Notes: generated from the sequence alone by a model not told the origin. 64,000 bases of DNA from Geosiphon pyriformis (GCA_016748015.1 JAAOMT010000429.1:186001-250000); one strand, 5' to 3'. Numbered from the stretch's first letter, positions 12,264-24,930 are shown. Program-made: numbers and translations.

Positions 12264-13727
12264 AAAAGGCTGGACCCTTGTGGCCTGGTTTCTGAATGGT
12301 TTGGACTTTTTGTTGTATTTCTTATGGCTTCTCATTTGTCTTCTACAGTCTCAGTTGGTGCTGGTTCTCTTAACTTTTGTGAGTCTGATAATTTTGTGGC
12401 TGCCTGTGGTCGTCTTTCCCAGGTTGACATCAATAGTTTGTTTGTATATATGGATGGTTCTTTGAAAAATTTGGATACAGTTGATTGTAAAGCTGGGGCT
12501 GCTGTTTTTTTTGAGGACATTGATTTGGGTTTGGGTGTCAGTGTTCAGGATTTAGTGTCATCTATTTTAGCAGAATTACAGGCTATAGCATTGGCTTTGA
12601 AGTGCGTGCCTACAGCTCATTCTATTGATTTGTTTTTGGATAATTAAGCAGCTTTAGATGCTTGTAGGTCTGAGTTAAGCCTGGTGTGTCTTGACTTTCA
12701 CAATCAATGTTGGGTCAAGCATTGGCATATTTGGAATGTTATTCACAGTAAGAATTTGAGAGTTAGTTGACACAAAATCAAGGGCCACTTCAGCATCTCA
12801 GGGAATGACTGTGCTGATAGCATTGCTGATGCTACATCTCTATCTAGTTGGTATCTTCTTCCTCGCATGGATGGACACTTTTTGTTGGCAGATGGTGGTG
12901 TTGTTTCTGGTAATTCTAAACACTTTGTTTGAGATGTTTATCGTGTGATTTGTTGTGCATGCTGGGAGGTCAGTTCCAGTTCTGGATTTCTGGTTAGTAG
13001 TTTGCATTCAGATGTTGACTGGCTCAGCTTTTTTAGGGTTTGGCACTCTGATTTGAATATGGCCACTGGTTTCACTAGCAGACTCACAGCTGATACTCAT
13101 ACTTATTTTATGAAAGCTTTGCACCATCGGCTTCCTGTGGCTGTCTGAAAGTGCATTTATAATAAATGTTATCCTAGTGTCCTGTGTCTGTATTGTGGTG
13201 AGGTAGAGGTTTCTAATCATGTGTTTTCTTGTGTGGTTGATGATTCGGCTCATCATCAGGTTCTGGAATCCTACATGTCTTATTGGAGATCACTTTCTGG
13301 GCTCTCTTTTCTCTCTTCAGTTGTGTTGCAGTTAATGTCAACCTATGCTTTAGATTTGCTGGTCTCCTTGGCTCTTTACAAGGGTTTTGTTTTCAATGGA
13401 TGGCTTTAAGAGGCTATTACTGTTTTCCATAATCCCAAGATTGCTGATGTTAAAATTACTGATTTTATGTGCTCTCTATGCTTTGCTTTTAGGGATAATA
13501 TTTGGTTGGTCCATACCAAGCATCATGCTTTTATGGAAAAAAATGGCCTGATCCCAGCAGACAGATCTATTTCCATCCCAGTTTTTGGTTCAGTTTTGAG
13601 GTTGTTGCCTGGTGTGATTAAATTGCTTGGTATTACTGAAGTTTTTGGTATTTTTTTTGGATTTCGCAAGTCTTGTTCATTTTTTTCAGGTATTGGTGAC
13701 ATAGTTTCTGTTAATATAGTTGTGTAG
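12264..13727 (+). pseudogene. LINE-B ORF2, RNase H and C-terminal zinc-binding region
   Basis: The RNase H fold degrades RNA in the RNA-DNA hybrid. Catalytic motifs are visible: YMDGS (about 12448-12462), AELQA (about 12572) and FLDN followed by a TAA where Gln is expected (12645-12647). The following KIKGH and GNDCAD complete the set (about 12775-12815). TGG-to-TGA stops interrupt VSxHKIK and FVxDVY. The last part carries LCLYCGEVEVSNHVFSC (about 13185-13233), a CX2C...HX3C motif, and ends at the TAG after VSVNIVV (13727). Confidence 0.86.
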
Positions 13728-13870
13728 TGTTGTTTTAACTGGCTTGAGTGGCTGGTCACGTGTGGTTAAGTGTGTGATTCACACCTAGTTTAGATCATTT
13801 TATTGATATATAGTTCTAGGTAGTGTTTGGACCTCATTTGTTAAATGTAATAAAAAAAAAAATAATAATT
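13728..13870 (+). repeat. LINE-B 3' tail
   Basis: The 3' untranslated tail contains AACTGGCTTGAGTGGCTGGT, a TATAGTTCTAGGTAGTG block and an A-rich end. The same blocks, progressively decayed, are found at 5235-5375, 14276-14383 (other strand), 33144-33280 and about 35610-35750. A shared 3' end is what a LINE reverse transcriptase would recognise. Confidence 0.75.
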
Positions 13871-14275
13871 ATTTTTATTTTAAAAATTTTAATTGTATAT
13901 AATTTATAATACTTAAAAATTCTGTAATTTTTTTTTATTTAAAATAAACAATATTAATATGTCTTAAATTACAAAAGTCTTAATTATATTAACAAATAAC
14001 TAAACACCCAAAAACTACTTAAATCTAAGACCAGAACTTATTTTTAAAGTTTTAACAAGTTTAAATACCAATTTTTTTAATTTAAAAAACTTAAATAATT
14101 GTTTGTTTGTTGTAATCAAATTTTTTAAATCCAAACTTATTAAAAATTTTATTAGTTAAAAAATTTAAAATGTGTTTAAAAAATATTTACATAATATTTA
14201 AATATTCAAATTTTTTTGAATTATTAAAAGCATTATTATTTTTGATAATTATTTTTTATTATAAGTTTTACGAAT
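13871..14275. other. AT-rich spacer between tail-to-tail LINEs
   Basis: About 400 bp of A+T-rich sequence lies between the 3' tails of LINE-B (+) and LINE-C (-). I see no gene. Confidence 0.7.
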
Positions 14276-14383
14276 GAAGCCCAACCACTATCTAGTATAT
14301 AGAACCAAATTAAGTAGAACCAACTAAACGCAGCTTATGCACAGACTACATATAGCCAGCCATTTAGGCCAGACAAGACAACA

Positions 14384-16057
14384 CTATACACCTATAGTAA
14401 CAAAAGCATTACCACTTAAACCTGAGAAAAAATAACACAATTTGCACCTACCAAACTTAATAGCAAAAGATTTAATAACACCAAACATGTGGACAACACC
14501 AGCCAACAACATAGAAACTACACTGCTGAACAAGCCAAAAATTACACTATTATCTCCAACCAAATCAGCCTTTTTCATATCTGCTTTATGTTTGGTTCTA
14601 ACAGTCCATATCTGAGTGTGCTGCAACTTCACCATAAATCTGATGAATTCTACTAGGATCTAAGTAGCTTTCTTTCTTCCCTCAAAAACTGAAACAGCTT
14701 TGGCAAACCAATCCTTCATTCCAAAATCCTGGCATACTGCTATATAAAGACTCACATCTGAAGAACATGACGAGAGTAAGAGCAAAATAGCAGACAAAGA
14801 TGAACTCGAAAGACCAGACATTGACATCCATTTATCAGCAGCTTCAACCAAAATGTTCTCATAGAGACCAGAGTTACCAGAACAAGTGAAAACATGATCA
14901 AAGAACTCTACTTTGCTACACAGCAAACACAAAACACCAGGATAACCTCTGCTATACAACTTTTTTTTAACTGCAACTGGCAGCCACCTATATACAGCCT
15001 TCATTAAATACATGTGTAAATTGGCTGACTTTCTACTGGTAAACTCAAAAAGCATGTGTGAATTAGGATGCCAAATTGTTGCAGTAACATCCCAAATCTA
15101 TTTCCTTAATCATAATATTCGGAACTATATTAAAACCTGAACCAGCCTCCCAATGGGCACAGCATATTGATCAGTATAAGTTCCGAGCAAAATGATGAAC
15201 ATTGCCAAATATGGCAGTTTTCTCAGTGACTAAAAATCTCTTCTGAATATTAACTGGCAAAAAAAAAACAAGGAAGTAGTCTCATTAGCCAGCACATCAG
15301 CTCTTATGTTGCACAACACATCTGAATGTTCTTTAACCTTCACCCACTTAATTGAAATATTCTTGTTCTTAAGGAGATTGGCAATTTGTAATCTTTTGAC
15401 CCAACATTGGTTATGGAAATCAGATGTAGTTGAAAAAGCCTCGGAAATACAGACATCAATTACAGATTGACTATCTGAGTATAAAACCACTGAGCAAGAG
15501 AATGAAACACACTCCAAGACCAACACCACAGCTTGCAATTCAGCTAAAGTAGAGAACAAAAGTCCAGTGACCCTAACCCCAATACCCATGTCTGCAGCTG
15601 GAAAGTATGTAGCTGCTCTACCCACCACCCCAACAGAACTAGCACATCTTAAAAACCCATCTATATAAACCTTAATACAATTAGACCACATTTCCAGTAG
15701 ACTATCATAAACTTCAAAAAACCTATCAGAATCCAAAATACTTAGCACATTCTCTTTAGTAGCAGTAGCAGCACCAATCCCCAAAAAAATATAATTGTTC
15801 ATAAAATCAGACATCAAAGAAAACCAGTAAAGCACAAGGCTCCTTGGGTCTAATTGCTTCCAATACCGAAATAATTTCCAGTCCATCACCTTTCTTTTTT
15901 TGTCAAAAATTCTGTTACCAAAAGCAACACCAAAACATTTCAATAAAAAAACAAATTTGTAATACAAAAACTGATCCAGAATGCCAGACATCAAAAAATT
16001 ACTGGGCTCATGAAAGACACAAGGTAGATTGTTTGCTAAAGATAAATCATTCTCCAA
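14384..16057 (-). pseudogene. LINE-C ORF2, RNase H and C-terminal region
   Basis: Read on the minus strand, 16057-15230 holds the RNase H fold. It has YIDGFLR (about 15665), where the first catalytic Asp is kept, then AELQAV, then YSDSQSVID with its Asp, and finally IKWVKVKEHSD. The next pieces, 15055-14660 and 14635-14384, hold the C-terminal Cys motif CLLCSKVEFFDHVFTC (about 14940-14890) and the terminal region ending in NAFVTIGV. Frame breaks at about 15230-15060 and 14650 separate them. RNase H looks better preserved than in LINE-A. Confidence 0.85.
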
Positions 16058-18246
16058 AAAATTTTCACTACTCCTGCCAAGAAATTGTTAACAGAACTAA
16101 CATGCAACCTAACAGGAAATTGCAAAAAATTTAAAGAAAACCATTTCAGAACTTGCAAATCCAAAATTCTATAATTAAATAAATGTTCAAAAATGCCATA
16201 ACCATTAGAAAATGAAATCAGTAACACCAGTTTTCCTTCAGACTGCACTTGCTTAAAAGGCTTCAATCCATATAAAGAAGAATAGTGCAAGACCTCACTG
16301 GAGAAGTCACGCAGTAAACCAGCTTTGGCTCTGAGATCTTTTCTAATCATGATATCTCACTTACAACACACACCTAAAGTAATAAAACTGAACTGTGTAT
16401 GATAGTTAATAATGGGCTGTAAAACTGCTAAAACCAAATAACAGAATTGTTTGTCTGTAATAGCTTTTCTTAACACTATATTAGAAAAAAACCTGATATT
16501 CTTATGGGCTTGAGCCAAACTGGGCTTAGAAAGACCCTCAATTGACAAAAAGATACCCAAGTATCAGTATGACTTACCCTTTTTAGCAATCAAAATTGGC
16601 ATTCTATTGATTAATAGCAAAGCATTCTTAACCCCTCAATTGATAAAGATTGTTACTGTCTTATCATTATTAATTGAGATGTCATTGATCACAAAAAACT
16701 CATTTGCAATATTCAAAATATATTGTGTAAATGCCTGACTATTACTGACCCAAATCGTATTATCAACAAAAGCACCTGCAGCCAAAAAGGAGGTTTTTCC
16801 CTTACTTGCCTCAATTCTGCCAGACTTTGCTACAAACCTAGAATCAATTCTATATCTGCATAATTGCTTATGTCTTTTCACTTCACACAAAAGTGGATTG
16901 TAAAATATTCTTCAAAGCAATGGGGAAAAGACCTCTCCTTGATTCAACCCATCATGTACTCTATAACTATCCGAGAGCCCAAAGTCAGTCATCACCCTGT
17001 TGAGCCAGTTTCCATGAATGTTGCCAAAAAATTGGATAAAATGTCCACACATTTTGATGTAATGTAAGCTTGTCTATAAATAATGTCAGCCTACTGAATC
17101 ATAAGCTTTGCACATATCCTGTAGCACTAACCAAAGCTCTTTGTTTTTCTCCAGAGCATTCTTAACAACTAAGCCAATAGCAAAAATAGGAAACTGGGTC
17201 AAAGTATCTTTTAACACTAAAAAATTGTCACCATAAAGAACATTAAACTTGCTACAAGCCAAAAATATCCGATCAGATAAGATCTTAGACAGTATTTTAC
17301 ATGCTGTCTCAACCAATGCAATAGATCTGGTATTTGTCAAAATACCATTCCACTTATAAGGTTTTGGAATCATTGAAACCCACATTTCTTTTCACAGATT
17401 AGGAACTGCACCCATACTCAAGCACAAATTCAACAATTTCAAAAGACAGACCAAAACCTTTCCATCACAATGCTTTTAAAGTTTATTAGGTATCCCAAAT
17501 AACCTGGCTGTTTTATCATTTAGCAGATTATTAACAACCAAGAACAATTTCTTTATACTAATTTCAACTATTACACCAGAGAAAGCATTATCATCCACAT
17601 AATTCAGAGGCATATATTGTTGAGCCCAGAGGTCAGGTATTTTTGGAAGAACTGATCGCTTCCTTGTCCACCCTTCTATAATTTTATCAACCTTAAGCTT
17701 TACTTCATTAGACTCAATCACCAGCTCATTATCCACTACCAAGTGATCTAAAACCACCTTGCAAAATAGACATTTCAGAATGCTCTTTATCATTTTTTTT
17801 TTGTCAAAACAGAAGTTTTTCATATAATAGTCAATTGTTTTTCTTATAGCAGTATTTTCAGCAATCTTAAACTCATAATACTTGGACTTATGATACCTTT
17901 TTTTTATCACCAACAAATGTTTAATCAACTTCATCAAGCTTATACCATTCAAAACCATGCTATCAACCTTGGAAGTTTTGACTGCATTAACAGCCAACCA
18001 AACTTTAATAAGGCAGTTAAAATTCAGAAGGTCACCAGAGTTCCAACATTTCACAATCTTTACAACAAGCAGCTCTAATTTAAAGAATTTGAAGGATTGT
18101 TTATTCCTCAAACAGTCATATTCACTATACCATATCATAGAAAAAACTGTGTCAGCAGCCTGTACTATGGCCTTTTCCAATAATTTCCACATTGTATTCA
18201 AGTTACCATTGACCTTTGCCTCTTCAAACATGTCTGACCTAGCCAA
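16058..18246 (-). pseudogene. LINE-C ORF2, reverse transcriptase domain
   Basis: Minus-strand pieces 18246-17476 (N-terminal part), 17385-17086 (fingers IPKPYKWNGILTNTRSIALV and motif A LVLQDMCKAYDSVG), 16890-16636 (motif C) and 16560-16036 (thumb or connection) together give the RT. Motif A keeps its Asp, but motif C reads FVDNT (about 16770-16756), so the second Asp is Asn. Several stops and frame changes separate the pieces. It matches LINE-B 10165-12263 throughout. Confidence 0.86.
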
Positions 18247-18324
18247 AAAATTGGCAGAAAAGTAGTCTTTAAAGCTTAACCATTGAACATTATCTGCATC
18301 TTTTAATTTGAACTTCCACTGGTT

Positions 18325-19053
18325 TCAGTTGGCTTGCTTGCAAATGCTAATAAGATATGTATCCAGCAGTCCACCCAAACCAATTGAAATGAAAACTGAC
18401 TTATGATCTGTATCAAAAAACCCAGATACATCATCAACAAAATGTGATGTCATAGCAAATGCCAAATTCCCACTCACTAAAATAAAATCAATCACTTTCT
18501 CAACAACTTTAGAATTGCTCCAGATGAAAGCCTTGGCCAATGAGTGTTTATTAAAAGTATTAACCAGGCTTAAACCCAAACAGAACTTGAAACTTGCACT
18601 TTTGTTAGACTCATTCTCATTAAAGTTGCCACTCAAAACCACAAAAGAGCTGGCATTGACTGCCTTAGAAATCATAGAATTAATATCAGCAGCTTGACTA
18701 AACCATGTACTGATGGATACACCAGCATACAGACCCAAGACCATAACTGAAAGCTTGTTTTTAAACAGAAGATGCACAGAAATCAAATAACCAGGAATCT
18801 CATCCATTTTTGAAACATGTTAAGCCAAAGAATTGTTTATAATTATGGCCACCCCAGCACTACAAAACCCAACATCCAAACTAGAAGTAAAAACCCAAAG
18901 TCCATCAAATTTATTCACAATCCAAGGCCTAATGTCAGATCTCAATTTAGTCTCAGTAATAATTGAAATCATATTACTTGAATCCTTATGCCAATGGACA
19001 ATGTTTTTCTGTTTAGCTAAATTTGTCATACCCCTAACATTGCACATAGCCAC
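18325..19053 (-). pseudogene. LINE-C ORF2, endonuclease domain
   Basis: An endonuclease/exonuclease/phosphatase fold beginning MAMCNVRGMTNLAKQ with the metal-site Asn, followed by TETKL with the catalytic Glu and TDHKSV with Asp-His. The central motif reads SGNFNEN where GDFNE is expected: the catalytic Asp has become Asn (G to A). One TAA sits in the frame near 18820, at a position where LINE-B reads Lys. This copy could not nick DNA. Confidence 0.86.
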
Positions 19054-19070
19054 TCTTCAAATGAGCTCAC

Positions 19071-20954
19071 TCATTGATGCAAAGGATGCATCAAAGAACC
19101 TGAATTTATGCACAACAGATCTAACTTCTCCAGGATTGAGCCAATAAAAACCTTAAGAGCCATCATCTTAGATTTCAAACCACTAATCTTGGAAATAAGA
19201 ACTTTTGAACTGCTTGGACCTAAATCTGCCACTTTGTCTTTTAATATTAAAGAAAAAAGAAGAAGGGATGACCATAGGACATTCAGAATCATATCAATAT
19301 TCGGTAATGCCAAAGTAGGAACAGGAGTGACTGGAGGTGCAACTTGAGTAATTGGCACCAAGGGCACAAGCTTCACACCATTTAATCTATGCATGATACC
19401 TGACACTTGATCAGCTAGCAACTCTAAAGAATGTTTGAGCAAAGCTAGATGATCATTGATTGAGGATTTATTTTGAACAACTAGTGTGTTTCCCTTAATA
19501 CCTGAAGAACCAGGAGGAGGAAGATCAGACTTAGCACCAGAGGTGAAATAGAGGTCACCAGAAGGAGAAGCAAGTAAGACCACTTGCATCCAAGATTTGC
19601 CACCAAAGACAACAGGTCTAGAAATAGGAACACTTTTTTTAGTGTACAATTTTGCTAACTGAAGATGACAGTTTTCTGAAGTAACTCTTTTAACAATTTT
19701 TGAAGGTTTGGTAATGGGCAGAGATAGTGCATCACACTTCAGAGCTGAATGGCCAAGAAGACCACATTTTTCACAGTGAACCAAGTCCAATCTAGTCCAA
19801 GATAATTTAATATCATTAAATATTGGCTCAGTGCGATAAACAGATTCCATTGCATTCTCAAACTCAAAGCCAACCACAACACAGCAAATCCTATTGTCGG
19901 AATTCAACAAACAATTTATAATACAAGTTTTGTCACCAACTCTTTCCAACAGAATGCTCAAATTATAAGCAGTTATTCTTACAGACAAAGTAAACAACAA
20001 AGCCCTGAATTGGTCTCTTGATGCCCATGTTCCACGATCTTTCATAGTCATAGCCACTCACACAGAATCTTTTTAAATTAAAAAAGACCATTTAGCAGCT
20101 AATTGTTCAGCCTGACCTAGTTCAGCAAATTCTACCACTGCCTTTTGCCATAATCCAATAAGTTGAATTTTGATTGACTTAATTTCACCAAACTCAGCTA
20201 GTGCAGTAACAATCATTTCCTTTGGCGTATCCATAGAAATTTTTTTGACAACTACAGCCCAATCTAAATGAATTTTTTGTTTTTTAAGATCACTGTTTAC
20301 ATCAATCTTTTTTTCTCTGGCCAATGATGCGGCCATTTCCATGTTTTTTTCTGAAGTAAAGGTAGATTGGATGATTCCTTCAAATTTTGAGAGAATAGTG
20401 GCCCTCCCAAAACCATTGACTGATGAAAAAATTTTTCTAATTAACTGAGTTTTTACCATTGCTGATTTTCATTCTACAGCTAAGAAATTAATATCCAAAG
20501 TGAATGATCTTTTAATTGACACTTCCACAGAAGTCTTAATAATCTTTGGATCAATTCACTTTTTTTCAAGGGAGATAGACAAGTGAAAAGAGAGCACAAC
20601 TTTATCATCATCCATATGAAAATTAGGAGAGCCGAGTGGAGAACCAAAACTAGCACCAGTGTTGACTCGCTTTGCCTTGGGTGTAGTAGCAGCCAAGCCC
20701 AAAAGAGACTCACCATTTGCCCCAGACATGCTAACATCCTCATCCTTACCAGATAAACTTTCCACATCAGAATAAACACTATCACCAGATCCAGATTTGC
20801 TCAAGGATATATTCCTTTTATTACCAGAGTATTTGACATTATCAAGAACAACTTTTTTCTTCTGAGAAAAGGAGCCACCAGCAGGACCATAAAAAGTGCT
20901 CTTAAAAGTCTTCTTCTTAAATATAGTGCTACTAACAGTAGCTTCCATATCCAT
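19071..20954 (-). pseudogene. LINE-C ORF1 (RNA-binding protein with CCHC zinc knuckle)
   Basis: It begins MDMEATVSSTIFKKKTFKS at 20954. The N-terminal part is Ser-rich and basic with an acidic patch (DEDVSMSG). The middle part (20459-20073) holds an RRM-like region (WAVVVKKIS, FGEIKSIKIQLIGLWQKAV). The knuckle CEKCGLLGHSALKC lies at about 19780-19735. The C-terminal third has Leu-rich stretches (HLALLKHSLELLADQVSG, SGLKSKMMALKVFIGSILEK). Breaks near 20556-20480 and 20073-20057 split the frame into three pieces (20954-20556, 20459-20073, 20057-19071). The last piece is open for 328 codons and ends just before ORF2. Confidence 0.87.
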
Positions 20955-20990
20955 GAAAAATTGATTATTATTATATAAAAAAATATTGAT

Positions 20991-21292
20991 ATAGACTAAA
21001 AAACAAAAAAAAAACTTCTTTTTTACAAAAAATGCACTCTTTGAGGATTTTTGAAGGTAAGAAAAAAAAAAGTTTCCTAAATATTTTTGATAATAAATAT
21101 TCTTAAAATAACAATATTTAATATTATCTGTATTTTTAATAATTTTTATTAGTATTTTTGCATAAAATATTTAATCATATATTTAAAATTTTTTTGGAAT
21201 TTAAAAATTTTGGTTGATTGAATTTTTTATATAATAAACAAAAATTTATTCATAACTACTAATAATACTTAATATTTAATTTTTTTTAGCAT
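20991..21292. other. AT-rich spacer between LINE-C and gypsy-B
   Basis: About 300 bp of A+T-rich DNA with no gene. Its last four bases, GCAT (21289-21292), are the left target-site duplicate of gypsy-B. Confidence 0.7.
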
Positions 21293-22274
21293 TGTTACTG
21301 GAGGTTTTTGGTCTCTTTTTTTGAATGTTGTAACTGTTTGTTGGTTGCAAATTCACGTTTTCTAGAAGTAGTTGAACCTCCAATAACTGAATTTATCTTT
21401 AAATTATCTCCTATAATTTGAACTGCTGGGCTTATAAGTGGAATGACCAATTCTATGCCAGTTGGTTTGTGTAGTTATGTTGTAGTAAACGTCAACTCTT
21501 TTCCAGAAATTGCTCATTTAGAAGCTCACTAAAAATGTGTAGTTACTTTACTGTAAAAGTCAACTCTTTTACAGGTATCTTGTCTGTAGGCTACCCTAAT
21601 GATTATAATAAGAAAATAAAAGAAAGAAAATAAAAGAAATGTAAAAGAAATAGAATTCTGTCAAGGGAAACATTTTTTATCCAGGCCTGGAGTCACTAAC
21701 AGTTTACTGAAATTGGTAGCTAATCAATTTCAAAACATTAGTTGGGTTTTGGGGATTTTCCAAGTGCAATAATTAAAGAATTTGGTTTTTTAAATTATTT
21801 AATATTTATTTCTTTTTGTGTGTGTAGAAATGGTTCTAAGTGATAAATCTAAAATAAGATACATTTTTTCGAAAAGAGAAGCTCTTTTTTTATACAATTT
21901 GTCATAACACTATTCTATGAACTTGAACTTTGCTCTTTTCTATAATTTTGCTGAACTAAAAATACATTTCGGCAAACTACAAGTTATTTCTGCAAACTAT
22001 TAGATATTTTGGTAAATTATCAATTATTTCAGCAAATTTCTACAATTTTTGGCAAACTTTTGGATGTTACATATTTCGGGGTATTGCATGATTGATCATT
22101 GCACTTAGATTACATTTGTGTTATGTACAAATTGGGTTATTAATTAAATAATAATTTCGGACATTTTGCTAATATAATAAGTAATAATTTGAAACGATAA
22201 TATATGCTAATTAATGATATGAATTATAAAAGTAATTTCATGCTAAACAATATCTCTAATTTTGTCTGGTAACA
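21293..22274 (-). repeat. gypsy-B 3' LTR
   Basis: A direct repeat of 30161-31143. On the plus strand it starts TGTTACTGGAGGTTTTTGGT and ends GTCTGGTAACA. A purine-rich tract (TTTAGGAGGAGATTA on the minus strand) precedes it and is the likely second-strand primer. The tandem-motif array lies at about 21940-22070. Confidence 0.93.
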
Positions 22275-22962
22275 TAATCTCCTCCTAAAGACTAAGCTCC
22301 ATCGAAATCCAAGTACTGTCTGTAATTTCCAGATAATAATCCAAAATTATTGAAGAAATTTGGTCTAAAAATTGTTGAAATTTCAGTTCTGTGAGCTTTC
22401 CAATGTATTGAATCTTCAAAGATTGTAAAATTGGGTTTTGTAGGATGTTTTTACAGGTGTGGAATAGGTCATAAAGTCTAAGAGCAGCTCTGAGCTTGTA
22501 GCAACTATTTGTTGGTCCAGTTGTTGTCTTGAATTCATTGTGGAGTTGTTTTTGAATAGCTTTTTTTGTGAGATTTGGTATTGTAAGTTCCAGTTTTCAT
22601 TTGTAGAGTGTTTTTCCAATATGGAAATATCTATAGATTGAAGGGTGTTCAATGCTTTCCTCATTGAGATACAGTTGCAGTTTTTGTTGAATTGTAGCAT
22701 TTGGTGGAATACTAATCAGAGTGAGCATTAAGTTTTCTCTTAAAGCAAGCTTTAAAAGTTCTGACAAGTGAATTCCAAAATAACTTCTTGTGTTCTTCTT
22801 ATATGGGTGATATTTTCGTGAATTTGGGACTAAATTTGTAACTACTTTTGTTTGGATATAATTAATGTGGTTTCCAGTAACAGTAATAGATAATTCGGGT
22901 ATTGTTTTTAAAGCTAACATTAATTTTTGGAATAATTGTTGAATGTTTTGAGAAATAGTCAT
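22243..22962 (-). pseudogene. gypsy-B extra ORF downstream of integrase
   Basis: A frame from ATG at 22962 to TAG at 22245-22243, again 720 bases as in copy A, with the last codons inside the LTR (MLPDKIRDIV). The first 121 codons are open (YPYKKN-type motif, here HPYKKNTRSYFGIHLSE). Stops follow at KTLYK* and at SL*EE. Conservation of frame and length in two diverged copies argues that it was a real protein. I recognise no family. A spliced message or reinitiation would be needed to express it, since it begins about 120 bp after the integrase stop. Confidence 0.72.
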
Positions 22963-23084
22963 TATAAGAGATTTGAAAATAAAAAAAAATTATTTTTGGT
23001 GTATGAGTTTTTATGTTATTTTTGTTTTGTTTTTGTGAGATTGTTTCTAAATTATAAGAAGATAACTATAATAATAAATTTAAA

Positions 23085-24260
23085 TTAAGTGTTCAAGTTG
23101 GGAGGTTGTTCAATGACAACTATTGGTTCTAAATTTCGGGGAATATCTTCAGGATTGATTAGAAGAAAATATGTACCAATTTGTGGAATTAATAGTTCAG
23201 GATTGTTTCTGGAATTATAGTGTTTCAAATAATCTCCATGTGCAACTTTTGTTAGGATTTTGTCATCAAGTCTTAGTTTGTATGATCTATTGCCTAGGAC
23301 TTCATATATAAAAAATGGTCTATCCCATTTATTTTCAAATTTTTCACTCCATTGTTTTTGAGCTTTAGTTCTGTGTAAAAGAACTTTGTTTCCGATTTTA
23401 AATTCATTGGTAATTGGAGACAATTTGTCATCATGCCATTCTTTTTGTTGAGCTTGGGAGTGTTTAATATGGGTGGCTGCTATTTGTTGTTTTCCTTCCA
23501 ATATGCTAAGCAAAGTGTAGACTCTTCATTGTAGTGTTTTCTGAAAGTTTTCTTTATTAATTGGTTGTATTGGGTATGTTTTCATTATGAAACTAATTGG
23601 TAACATTGCTGTCCTTTCGTATGTTAAATCAAATAGTGTGTGTTTTGTGGTATCTTGTTTTAGTGTTCTATATACCAGTAATATTGATGAAATAAAGAGA
23701 TCCCATTTTTGCTCAAAATTGGTTGAGACTTTGGCTAATGATTCACACAATGTTCTGTTAAAATGTTCTATAAATCTATTTGTTTGTAGATGGTAGGGCG
23801 AAAATAATGGTCTCTTGACATTAAATTATTCACAAATTTCTTGGATTAAATTGTTCACAAAATGTGTTCTTTGATCAAATAAAAGTTTTATTGGGCATCT
23901 ATGTTTACAAATGATGTCTTCATAGATGAAGTTTGCTACTGATTTCACATCTGCTCATTGAATGGCTCTGGCTTCAGACCATTTGGTGAGATAGTCTACA
24001 GCTACTGCAATATAACAGTTTCCTTGGTTTGTGATAGGTAGTGGTCCGACTAAATTAATACCAACTTGATCAAAAGACTGTTCAACTTTGATTGAGTTTA
24101 AAGATTTTGTAGGGTGAGTTCCTCTTCTTCTTTGACAACTATTACAAGACTTAATGTATTTATGAATGTTTTTTCTCATTCGAGGCCAAAAGTAATATTC
24201 TAGTGTTCTCTGAATGGTGCTGTCTTTTCCTAGGTGTGCTGAGGAGGGGTCTGAGTGCAT
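23085..24260 (-). pseudogene. gypsy-B integrase
   Basis: The zinc-binding region has AHLGKDSTIQRT and KSCNSCQRR (24225-24130). The catalytic core has AVAVDYLTKW (about 24010-23980), with the first Asp. The C-terminal GPY/F-like module has KFENKWDRPFF and VLGNRSYKLR, followed by HGDYLKHYNSR. No chromodomain is visible. Stops and an altered stretch at about 23950-23750 break the core, and the segment 23513-23085 is open to its natural stop. It matches copy A 88-1263, with which it shares frame and end. Confidence 0.88.
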
Positions 24261-24499
24261 ATTATATAAAATAGTTTTTTTTTCATGTTCTTGTATTAAT
24301 CTAAGCAGATTGTTTGAGTTTCTGAAGTTTCAATAATAAATTATGTTGTTGTGTAAGAGATATTGTTTGGCTTGTTGTTGTAACCGATGTTTTTTATCTA
24401 AGGACCAATCTGTTGGGATTGTTAATGTCTCCAAATATTGTTTAAAATTGTTGTAGTTTTCAGGATTCATTGTTTGTTGTTTTGTTGTTAATTCAAATG

Positions 24500-24930
24500 G
24501 GTGTTGGTTTTGTATTCTAATTTTGTCATATTCTTAAGAGACAATCAACATTGGTGTGGAGTTTTTCTGGTTTGTGGTATACAATATATCGGTAGTTGGC
24601 TAAAAATCCTGTCCATCGGGTTTGTTTTGCATTTAGCTGAGTGTTTTTGTTCTGAAACCATTTGAGTCCAATATTATCAGTGATAATAGCGAATTTTTTG
24701 GGTCTGAGGTAAAGGTTGAAATGATGTAGAGCCCAAATTACTGCTGCAGTTTCTAATTCTGTTGTAGAATAGTTCTTTTCAGCTGGTTTTAATGTTCTGC
24801 TAGCATAAGCAATTACTCACTCATTTTTATTGTCATCTAACTGTGATAGGATAGCACCAAAGGCAGTATAAAAGGCATCTGTTGCTAACTGGAATTAGTT
24901 GCTAAAATCTGGATAGACGAGAATTGGAGC
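24500..24930 (-). pseudogene. gypsy-B RNase H domain
   Basis: On the minus strand this region reads LATDAFYTAFGAILSQ, then VIAYASRTLKPAEKNYSTTE, then FAIITDN, the standard order of catalytic residues (Asp, Glu, Asp) in a Ty3/gypsy RNase H. It lies directly after RT as expected. Stops occur at a Gln (FSN*FQL) and at E*VIAY. Confidence 0.85.

Larger units (their letters stand above)
7140..13870 (+). mobile_element. LINE-B, near full-length non-LTR retrotransposon
   Basis: A 6.7-kb two-ORF LINE: ORF1 with an RRM-like region and CCHC knuckle, then ORF2 with an apurinic-type endonuclease, RT, RNase H and a C-terminal Cys/His motif. It ends in a 3' tail with an A-rich run at about 13850-13865. It is less AT-rich than its surroundings, and its paralogue LINE-C faces it at 14276-20990. 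It has many in-frame stops and two catalytic Asp-to-Asn changes in RT, so this copy is dead. The exact 5' end is not certain. Confidence 0.9.
14276..20990 (-). mobile_element. LINE-C, near full-length non-LTR retrotransposon
   Basis: A paralogue of LINE-B on the opposite strand with the same two-ORF layout and 3' tail (tail at 14276-14383). It is somewhat more intact in ORF1. Catalytic Asp-to-Asn changes occur in the endonuclease (GNFNEN) and the RT (FVDNT), and several stops are present, so the copy is inactive. The 5' end is placed just before the ORF1 start and is approximate. Confidence 0.9.
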
